A stretch of DNA of 11,710 nucleotides, taken from Chrysochromulina tobinii (lineage: Eukaryota > Haptophyta > Prymnesiales > Chrysochromulinaceae). Below, piece by piece: positions 1-8,900 of this stretch. The notes under the pieces were generated by a model, which was not told the origin of the DNA, ran no database searches, and saw only the letters and a list, made by a program, of their open reading frames with translations. Each line of letters opens with the position of its first letter. Position 1 is the first letter of the stretch. The position numbers and the translations under genes were made by a program. The stretch spans positions 1-11,710 of the forward strand of contig JWZX01002010.1 of NCBI GenBank assembly GCA_001275005.1. The letters are read 5' to 3'.

Positions 1-400
1 CCCATACCTACCACCCACACACAAGACACCACCCTCCCCCAGGGAGAGAGTGGGACCACCCCCCCTAAAGGGGTGGACACGACGTCCAACACCGCCATTT
101 AGCAAGGAAAACGAAACCTCCCAACCCACCCCCCGTCGGGAAAGCGGGGTTCGAGGTGTGGGTTCTTACTAAGGGGGGTCTAGTTAGTGTGCAACACTGC
201 AGACTGTACTGTACCGTAGTACACACCCATCTCGTTCGAGTTATGTTCGTCAGGCCCTAGGGTGCGTGCGTGTATAGGTATGGTCCGGTCACCAAAAGCA
301 AACTTTCCTATATTGGTCTGGTACATGGGTGTTGGGTAGAGCGGAGGTATTTTGTCTGGGGTGGGGTGTCTGTGCAAGGATCTATCGTATAGAGCTATAG
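1..400. other. 5' non-coding leader or flank, less GC-rich than the gene
   Basis: No convincing gene is visible. Base composition differs clearly from the coding region, with C-rich and A/C-rich runs at 1-60, G-runs near 140-180 and AT-rich stretches near 290-400. Several short inverted repeats occur: 56-62 with 70-76 (7 bp, CCACCCC/GGGGTGG), 123-128 with 159-164 enclosing 131-135 with 145-149, 168-172 with 184-188 (ACTAA/TTAGT), and 388-392 with 395-399 (TATAG/CTATA). They could be structured RNA leader, part of a terminal repeat, or chance. A minus-strand frame at 180-377 has no recognisable features and is not called. No TATA box or promoter can be assigned with confidence. Confidence 0.5.
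123..164 (+). other. Two-tier inverted repeat (possible stem-loop) in the 5' region
   Basis: An outer 6-bp stem (AACCCA at 123-128 with TGGGTT at 159-164) encloses an inner 5-bp stem (CCCCG at 131-135 with CGGGG at 145-149) whose loop is TCGGGAAAG. The neighbouring 7-bp perfect stem at 56-62/70-76 is similar in strength. Such structures would fit a structured RNA leader or an element terminus, but the C/G-run composition makes chance pairing easy, so this is only a candidate. Confidence 0.3.
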
Positions 401-456
401 ACTTGACTTTTCTCTTTTGTTCTCTATAGCTTGACTTTTCTCTTTTGTTCTCTCAG
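395..456 (+). repeat. 28-bp tandem duplication: doubled 3' splice-acceptor-like element
   Basis: A 24-nt sequence (starting CTTGACTTTTCTC, ending GTTCTCT) occurs perfectly at 402-425 and 430-453. Each copy is preceded by CTATAG (395-400 and 424-429). Each copy holds a TTGAC that fits a branch-point pattern and a long pyrimidine tract, and is followed closely by an AG: TAG ending at 429 and CAG ending at 456. That is the layout of a 3' splice site, here in duplicate. If real, it could close a leader intron (an AG/GTATGG donor-like site lies at 276-283) or act as a trans-splicing acceptor for a spliced leader, as used in dinoflagellates. The duplication is directly visible; the splicing role is inference. 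A promoter or initiator element is an alternative. Confidence 0.5.
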
Positions 457-798
457 TGCGCAAGGAAAGCTCAAACTCGGCGATGATCGATCAAACGATA
501 AAAGGACAAAAGTCAAACGTGTACTGAGCCCCGAGCTCCAAGAGTGTATGGAAACGAACGAAAGGAGCGCTGCTACGGGCGCGCCTGACAGAGAGCCGCA
601 GATAACCCCCCAAAGGTTAAAGGCTCAATGACAGGGGCGAACTAGCGCACCAGTCGGCCGTGAACGGAGGGCCCGAGCTGAGAATCTCAGATCAAACCCC
701 TCAGGACTCTGCGAGAAACATGGAAGCCGACGACGGCTTCCCGTAATCCCGCACCGACCCGCTCGTACGCACGCTCAAGCTCTCGAATAAAAACACAG
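457..798 (+). other. Leader with four short upstream ORFs
   Basis: Between the acceptor-like duplication and the main start there are four ATGs, all opening short frames that stop before the polyprotein: 483-527 (14 codons), 548-631 (27 codons), 628-645 (5 codons, overlapping the previous stop in an ATGA) and 720-746 (8 codons). None has a recognisable product. If the whole stretch is transcribed, ribosomes would have to pass or reinitiate past them, which would hold polyprotein output down; alternatively transcription or splicing joins closer to 799. The last 15 bases before the start are A-rich. An AATAAA at 786-791 is taken as chance because it directly precedes the start codon. Confidence 0.4.
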
Positions 799-2961
799 AT
801 GCCAGTCTCGTTCACTCTCCACTACAAACCGGCCGCCATGGGAGCCGGAGCCGACGATATCAAGAAGGATCGCGCTCGGCACCCGCTCTACGAGGCGACG
901 GGCAGCACCAAGCTCGACGCATGGATGCAATCCATCCCGCGAGACGGCGAGGTTGACAACGGCGTCGCGGGAGTCCTCCCGGGCACGCTGGGCAGAGTAT
1001 GCATGGAATTTGCGTCGTGCGGTGACGACATCGCCAACCTGAGCGTCGGCGAATACGGCATCATCAGGGCTGATGCGTGGGATCGCATCGCTAACACCGT
1101 CGCCGCCATCCATGGAGGCGATGGTTCGAAGCCCATCACGCTGGGCGGCCTCTTCGAGGACATGGATTCCAAGTTTTCGCACGCCACGCCGGCGCAGCTG
1201 CACGATCTCACGCTGTGCCGCGCGGACCTCGACACCGCCGTCGCGATGGCACCCGAGCCAGCGGCGCCGGCGGCCGGAGCCGATGCAGCGGCGATGCTCA
1301 AGTACGGGCAGGCCCTGGCGAACTGGGAGGGCAACGACAAACATCCATTCGCATGGCTGCGCGCTCTCACCTTTGGGGAGCTCAGAGACGAGACCACCGG
1401 GCGATTCACCGCCCTCGGCAGACTGATGAACGCTATCCCAGCGTGGATCGCCGCCGACGTCCGCGCCGATCCTGGGTTCAGACGCAACCTCACGGCCCTC
1501 GCCAAGGCGGCGGTCGAGGGCACGGATATCCTGCCCACGGATGGCGGCGAAGTGGCTGGTTGCCTGGCTTCCAAGCTCAAGCTTGTCGATTTCCCTCGCC
1601 CCATGGAGGGCTTCGGCGGCTCCACGCAAGAGGCGCGCCTCCGTTCCCTAATCAAGGAGATCAAGGCGAGCTCCAATCCCTCGATGCGGCACGAGCTCCT
1701 CCGCGAGCGCTTCAACGAGGTGGTGGTGCGCCTTCCAGGCGTGCGAGCGATCATCGGCGTCCGCGACGGCGGCGGCTGCGACATGAGCAGCGCCGCCGGT
1801 TTCGGGCTATGCGCCGAGGTGGCCGCCCTCATGGGCATCACTCGCACCGAGGCGGAGTTCTCGTGGGCATCTTTGCGTGCCCTACGCGACGAAGTCAGCC
1901 ACATGGACGAAATGCTACGGGCTGAGCCCTGGGTGGGGCGCACCGCGCGGGCACGGGCGGATCACGTCATTGATCTACACCGTGTCCAAGCGCGTCGCGC
2001 GGCTGCCGCTTCGGCGCCATACGCTGCTCCTATCGTGGGCCCCACGCCCGCCACAGGCTCGGCGCTATCCGCAGCGGAGGCGCGATCCCGGGCCGCCATC
2101 CCGAAGCAATTCCAGGGGGACGTGCCGGCAGCCATGTCGCAGGAAGCGTATCGGCTATTCAGAGCTGCCATACTTAGACGGCTCAGCCTCGGCGGGGCGA
2201 AGGCCAATCTCGACATTCTTCAGTTCACGGCGTCTGGCATCATGCTCAACGCGACGACGAACCTGCCGGAGCAATGGCGCTGGTGCGCGCTCATGGTCAT
2301 GCTGTCGGAAGGCCCTACGCGGGGCATCGACGCGGCTCTCCTTGACCCTGATCTGCAACCGCTCAGCGACGCGGGTCGCGACCTCTGGCCGGAGCTCTAC
2401 GGCCGCGCTGCTGGACTGCAGCTTTCGCTCGACAAGGCGACTCTCCCGGAGAACCTTGAAGGGTGGACCATGCCCGAGCTCGCCAAGGCGTTCGCGTCTA
2501 GCGAGTGGGGCACGATCGACCTCGGCGCGGCCTTCGAGGCGGCGCGAGCACAGATGCGCGGCGAGGCGTTCACGCCTCCAACGGCCGCGAAGGCGTACAC
2601 GAGCAAGCAGAGCGTCGAGGATGCTATCGAGGTGGCCGAAGCGCTCCTCATGCTGCGCGGCTTCAGCGGCTCCGGCAAAGGCACGCTACCGTTTATCCTC
2701 GAAGAGGTGCGGCAGTCGTGGGTGCTCTATGGCGGCCAAGGGGCATCCGAGGAAACCCTCAGCAAGCTCGCATCGGAAGGGCGCTCGTACATCGTCGCCA
2801 CCCTCGAACATTTTGGGCGGGTCCGCCATGCGGCCATCGCCAGCAAGAACCCCCTCGCCCTGGCTCACGAGCGCAAGACGACCGACGCCGCTACGCAGTG
2901 CTGGGCACGCCACATCTCTAGGCTGCTGGGCGCGATGCAGATGGCCAGCTACGTGGCATAT
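799..2961 (+). other. Gag-like N-terminal region (residues 1-721)
   Basis: This region has no recognised enzyme motif. It is mostly predicted helical by eye, with regular Leu/Ala/Glu/Arg spacing (for example residues 430-720). By position, in front of Gly-rich and basic RNA-binding-like stretches and ahead of RT, it is the best candidate for a Gag or nucleocapsid-type structural part, but that is positional inference. Two motif look-alikes, a GFSGSGKGT P-loop-like string at residues 621-629 and a DGGGC string at 323-327, lack the partner motifs needed to call a kinase or an OTU peptidase. Confidence 0.45.
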
Positions 2962-5900
2962 CTCCCGGGCGGAGGCCCAGGGGGCGGCGCCGGAGGGGGC
3001 TCAGGCGGCGGCGGCGCCAACAGCGGCAGCAGTCGAGAGGGCAACGGCGGCGCCGGAGGCACGGCCAAGAAGCAGAAGAAGCCGGCTGTCGAGGGCGGCA
3101 AGGGCGACACACGGGGCGTCACCATGTCCCTCAACAACAAGGCCGGCACTCTCACCATATTCCCCAAAGGCGGTAAACCTCGCGTCTACGTCACGGCTCG
3201 CATCAAAGGGCGCGCCAAGGTTCAGAGGCGATGCTGTTTCAAAGGCATGGCTGCGGCAGCGCTCAATCTCCCGGAAATGTCATTCTGCGACTTTCCTCAG
3301 AAGCACAAGGAGGGCTGCGAGGAACACCAATGGGCGGCAGCGGGCGCCAACTTGAGCCTCTGCCGAGAGGAGAGCGATGAGCGCCCCACCAAGAAGCAGA
3401 AAACCGACCACGCGCACGAAGACGACGCGGCGACGGGCGCCGGCGGTGATGACGCCGACGACGACGGCGATGACGAGGACGACGGCGACGACGACGCCGG
3501 CGGCGCCGGCGGCGAGGACCAAAGCGGAGGCGACGCCGGGGCTGGTGCCGGACAACCGCCAGCATCATCGCGTGGCGGAGGCGGCGGCGGCGGCGACAAG
3601 GGCGGCCGCTCTGCCGGCAAAGGCAGGGGCAGAGGCCGCGGCGGCAAGGGCGGCGGCAAGAGCGGCAAAGGTGGCAAGGACGGACGCAAGGCCATCACGT
3701 TTGTAGCCACATCCGCGGCCACTGCGCCCACTGGAGCCGTCGTGCAGGGGGGCGGCATCGTCACGAATGACTTAGCACGCGACCCTTCGACGCCTGACGG
3801 CGCGAGCGCTCGCACGGGCACCTTCAACAGCTTGAACACCGAGGGTACCCCTACCAAGCACGACGCGCCGCGGCCATCATCCGCCGCCCCTGGGCCGACG
3901 GGGTTCTCCGAGATTGACGGCGTTGTCCGCATCACAGACCTCACTTTTGTGCAGGCGCTCGCGCACCTTAGCGTCCCAGTCACGACGGTCGTTCTGGGCG
4001 ACCTCAGCGGACGGGTGCGAGATGCGTCGAATGCGGCAGGATGGCCCGCAATAACCGCCTCGTCGCAGCGATGCGCGAGCGGAAAAGTGGGCTTCAGCTA
4101 CGAGGGCGACCCGCGCGACGTGCTCCAGGTCTGCCCGTGGCAACGCGCTATCGCCGTCCACGACGGCCGCCAACATGCTGCGGGCATGGGCCTCGGCATG
4201 GCGGCGGTCAAGGCTGCGGACGGGCGCATGTTCGCCTGCATGGCCCAACTGCTACGCCTCTGGTGCGTCACAGCGGAGGCGGTCTGCGTCGTGCAGCCAG
4301 ATGTGTTTCTCATCGATTTCTACGACGCCCCGTTTATCGTCACGACGCCAGCAGCTTGGGGCGACAACGGCCGAGGCGAGATGCTGCTCCTCTGGCGAGG
4401 CTCGCTCACGCCATCGGCACCCTACGAGGGACGCGCCCCGGCTCCGCCCTCGGGCGAGCAGAGACGGGCGGCGGAAGCCTGGCCACCAGGGCTCATGCGA
4501 GGGGTCGTCGAACAACTCAAGCCCAACGGCAGCGGCCACGACCTGTCGTTCGACGTGGAAATCGAACGTCTAGCGGCGGCGGTCTATTCAGCTGGGATCC
4601 CAATCCCCGCATGGTACGCCAGCGCGGACTATGGGCCGACCGAGGCGATGGCACGCGCGTACATGAGCGAGCGCGGGCTGGGCGACGGTCGGCGGCTGGA
4701 CGGCAGCACCGTCCCGCGCCTTGTGCGACGTGACCTGGGAGACGCCACGTGGAGCGACGGCGTCGATGGCCTGCTCGCTGCGAGACTCCAGCGTGCCAAC
4801 ATCCCCATCGCCTCACCGCGCGGTCGTGCGCTCGCTGAGGCGTACAGAGCTCTCCGTCGAACCGACGCTGAGCGCGCGCGTCGCGCGCGCGCCTCATCCG
4901 GCACACCCGAGTCGGCGATCGGCTGCGTACGCGCCGACTCACCGACGACGAACGCGATAGCTGTCATCCCCTGTCGCATCGACTGCGGCATCGCCATGCT
5001 GCTGCTGCCCGGCGCGTCGCACAACGCGGCCGACGTGGCGGGGCACGCACTGCCGTGCGCGCATGGCAACACGTCAGAGGATCGCAAACGCATTACGAGG
5101 GCGGCTGACGCCATCTGCGACATGCTGTTTGCCCCGAGCGCCGACGGCGGCGCTCACACGGCTCAAGCACGAAGCGCGCTGGCGACCATCATCACGCGGC
5201 TCGACATCTCCCTCGCGGTCGTCGTTACCTTCGCCCCGACGGGCGTTCGCGTCAGCACCGCAGCCAGCCAGGCTGGCTTCGAGTGGCAGCGCGCATCCAC
5301 AGCTGCAGGATCGCCTCGTCAGACGCCAGCCTGCATCGCGGAGCAATACGCACGGCGGTGGGTCGAGGCTTTGGCTGATGTTCGCATTGCCGGCGCCCGC
5401 ACAGGAGTTGCGCGGGCACAACCGACGTCTCGATCGATCAACCAGGATCGCCTGACACGCATCGACTTGGATGCCTCTACGCGAGAGGAGGCAAGCGCAA
5501 TAGCGCATGTCGCAGACGGGCTACGCGACGCAGCTGCACGCGAGCCTCACCTTGCCGACGCGCTGCTGTGCTGGCGCGAAAAGGTCGCGACATCGCAAGA
5601 CTTCACGCCTCCAGCACGCGTGGCGATTACAGGTCGCCAGCCGCCGGCCGCTCTGGCGCGCAAACCGTTCATCCACCGATGTACCATCCCCAACACGTCA
5701 CCGGCACCAGTGCCGTGGCAGGCGCCACGATGGCCCGCAGGTGTACCGAAGCCGGCGAGCATGCTGGACACGTACACCCCGCCAGCGCGCGCGGCAGTGC
5801 GCAACCAATTAGACGCCGTCGCGCGCTGGAACGCAACTCGCGTGAACGGCGCGCACGCACCTCGTCCCGAACACAGGAGCTGGAGCGACGACGCTCGGCT

Positions 5901-8900
5901 GCCATGGTTCCAAGGCCGTGTGCTCTGGGAGCGCGACGGCAAGTGCGACCTCATCGACGTGCGCTTGCCGTCTACGCAGGTGCGGATGCACCGTGAGGCG
6001 GTGCTATGGATGCTGCGTGACTACCCCCACCGTCAGCTCGTCTCATTTCTCGTGCACGGCGTCTCGCTGCACGACGACCTCCCCATGCAGACGTCCATTG
6101 CGGCCAACCTCCTCTCGTTCTATGACGTTCCAGGCGGGCCCGACGGAGTGGCCGAGGAAATGTACGGCCTCAAGACGCGCGGGTGGTACCTGAGTAGCGC
6201 TGGCACGGAGGTCGCCTCGGCGACCGAGGCCGCGGCGGTGACGACGAAGTCGACCGCAACGATCGAAGCACGACTGATCACGTCGCCCGCCAGAATCAAC
6301 CCGCGCGGCGCCGTTGCGCGCAAGGACCTCGGCCCGCCTCGAGGCGTCGCCGAGCTCGGGCACCCGCGGCGCGAGACTTTCACGGTGGACACGGGCGATC
6401 CAGTCACGTCGGTCAACGTGGCTACCAGCACGGCGCACGGCGTCGCTACTGGTGACGCTTTTTGGGCGCGCGACGAAATCAAACCGCGACCGGCGGACCT
6501 TGTGTTCAACATTCTCGTGCTGCGGGCCATGGGCAACCTCATGCGGGCGGCCACCGGCGGCGTGACGCCCGCGATACTGCTCATCCTCTTTGACTACAAG
6601 TATTTCTTTCACGCGCTCGCGTACATGTCGGGCGAGGTGTGGAAGACGGGATGCGCCGTACCTGCGCGAGCGTCGCCAGGAAAGGCTCATCGCACGCTTT
6701 ACGATGTCCTCGCCGAGCTCGTCCTCGCTATGGGATGGACGCAGGCGAGCAAAGTCGCACAAGACCTCGGAAACGCCCTGATGTGGCTGCTCCTGCGCGC
6801 CGTAGACGCGGCGCTCGCTCCGCACGTCACCGAGCTCCGCGAGATGAGCAGCGACTTTGACGCGATGTGGAAGGACCGGCAGGCGCTCCAGCACGACGAT
6901 TACGGCACGCAGGCGCGCATCGTGACCGCTTTGCAGTACACGGACGACAGTGTCAAGGCTTGTCTGGGCGCAGCGGCCACCGTCACCACTATCGTCGAAT
7001 TCTGCCGCATGATTGGACCGCGCTACTACCAGGGGCCCGACGCCCACGAGGCCGCTCGCGGCACCGTCACGCGGTCCATCATCGACGAGTACGGCATCTC
7101 CCTTCAAGCCTGGAGACAGCTCGCACCCAAGGGCAGCGTGCGCGCCTTGGGGCGCGACGCGCCGACGCCCGCGCACTCTCGCGCCGTGCCTTCAGGTCGG
7201 GGCACCGCAGGGGGCAACCCTTTCCCCGTCACGGAGACGCAGGATGCGACGCGCGTCACCTCTGGATTTGCTTGCTGGCTCGCGAGCGTGCGCGGCACGT
7301 CGGCGCGCGACGTGGCCGGGCTCCTAGGCCTGCGCGTCGCCCCAGGTCACGAAGCGCGGCTCGCGGAGCAGATTCAATCGCACGTCGCGCACCTGGCAGC
7401 CCGCGTTCTCGCGGGCGAGCACCTTGTTCTTCTCTGCCCGGGCTGCAGCTCCCCGTTACGACCAGGGCAGTGTCATACCCTGGTTCTCGCCTCGGCGATC
7501 GCGCAGCGCTGCTCCGTCGTTCTCGAGGAAGCAGCTGGACCGCCTACAGATCCCGTCACCGCCCCGCCCCGTCCCGCCTTCGGCCTCGACCTGGAGGCGG
7601 CGAAAATGCACAAGTGGCACCTTGGAGGCAGCGGTGTATGGACGGGGGTGGGCATTAGCTCCACCGCCCTGGTCATGTGGGTGCCACAGGCCAAAGCGGC
7701 CCGAGCCCTCGTTGAGGTTGCCGATGTGCTCGACGGCCGCTGCGAGGTAGCAAGATATCGCAGCCTACACGGAGCTCTCGCCGACCTCGTGCTCCCCACG
7801 GGAGGCGGGTGGCACCGCATGCAGGGCATGGCGGTACCCCTGCAGTCTGACCAGGAGCTCGGCGACGGCCCCAATGTGATCGTGCGCGAGCGCCCTCAAC
7901 TTTGGAAGCGGCTGCGGGCGTGGCAGACTGTTCTCGCCAACTGCCCGGGCGCCCCTATGACCGCCACGCTTCCGGCGCCTCACACATCCACACGCACAGA
8001 CGTCGTCACTTGGGATATCGGAGGTGACGCCGCCAAGGACGGCGAGCCCAAGCAAGGGCTCGGCGCGTGGTTTTACGGCGTCTGGTGGTGCGCTCCGCTC
8101 GGCGACTGGCCGGTACTTGCGTCCGCGCACATTACGTGCTTAGAGCTCGTCGAGGTCGGGCTGGGCGTCGTCATGACGGCCCGCTGGCTCGTCGAGGCCA
8201 GGCGCATTCGCATCCGGGCCGACGCCATGGCAGCATTCCTTGCAATCCGCGCCCGACGCGACGACGGTACGCTATCGCGCGGCGCCAAGGCGGAAGAGCT
8301 CGTGGCGGCACACGAAACCATCATGAAGCAGCCGGAATGGAAGCAGCTGCACGACGGGCGGCGCGAGGTGCTTACGGAGCACACCTTCGGCGAAAGCATG
8401 CTCCTGCACGATGCCGCCAGTCGCAACAACGCCGCGCTCATCCGGGATGTCAGCGCTGCGTTGGGCGTCGTACCGAAGCGGCTCGAGCTCTCGGTGAGGG
8501 CTCGGGCTTATCTTCAGGACGTGTCGCACGCGCTGCTTGAAGTGCGACGCGGCTCCGCACCACACGTGCCGATGCACTCCGCCGCGCTCGAGCACGGCGC
8601 GGCCGGTAACGGCTCCGGGCCGCGCTCACCTTTTGCGCAGGCATGCGCGTCACCACACGACGAGCAGTTGTGGCGCCTCTACGAGACGTATCTTCTCGCG
8701 CTCGACGACGAGGCCCTTGCCGGTCTGCCCACGCCGCCAACCAGTTGGCCGAGCTCGCCACGTTCGACTGACAGCTACAACAACTGGGAGCCGGCCGACG
8801 ACGACGAAGAATCCCCTCACGGATGGTCGCCCTACGAATACTTGTCACCCGGGATTCTCACCGCGTGGGAGCTCGTCGCAGGGAACCCGCCTCCGGGAGC

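Noticed and set aside
611-627. GGCTCAA resembling the end of the dinoflagellate spliced leader
   Set aside because: Only seven bases agree, with no match to the rest of the leader, so it is not evidence for a retroposed spliced-leader relict.
786-791. AATAAA polyadenylation-like hexamer
   Set aside because: It lies 8 bases before the start codon of a 10.5-kb frame, so use as an end signal for this gene makes no sense; an A-rich leader explains it.
1765-1779. DGGGC (residues 323-327) resembling the catalytic loop of OTU peptidases
   Set aside because: The following residues do not fit the family and no matching histidine motif was found downstream.
775-1943. Long minus-strand frames at 775-1629 and 888-1943
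   Set aside because: They lie opposite the Gag-like coding region, have Arg/Ser-rich compositions typical of the reverse complement of GC-rich genes, and show no motif.
2659-2685. GFSGSGKGT, an adenylate-kinase-like P-loop string at residues 621-629
   Set aside because: No Walker B or other kinase motif follows, and the preceding sequence is helical rather than a hydrophobic strand leading into the loop in the usual way. It is most likely chance in Gly/Ser-rich sequence.
6379-6399. VDTG string (D1864) resembling an aspartic protease active site
   Set aside because: It sits inside the RT fingers right after motif 2, where a variable D-x-G/PV-x-S segment is usual, and there is no protease-sized domain or flap motif around it.
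6043-7176. 377-residue minus-strand frame opposite the RT
   Set aside because: It is antisense to RT motifs that are clearly constrained on the plus strand, and is Arg/Val/Gly-rich without any recognisable domain.
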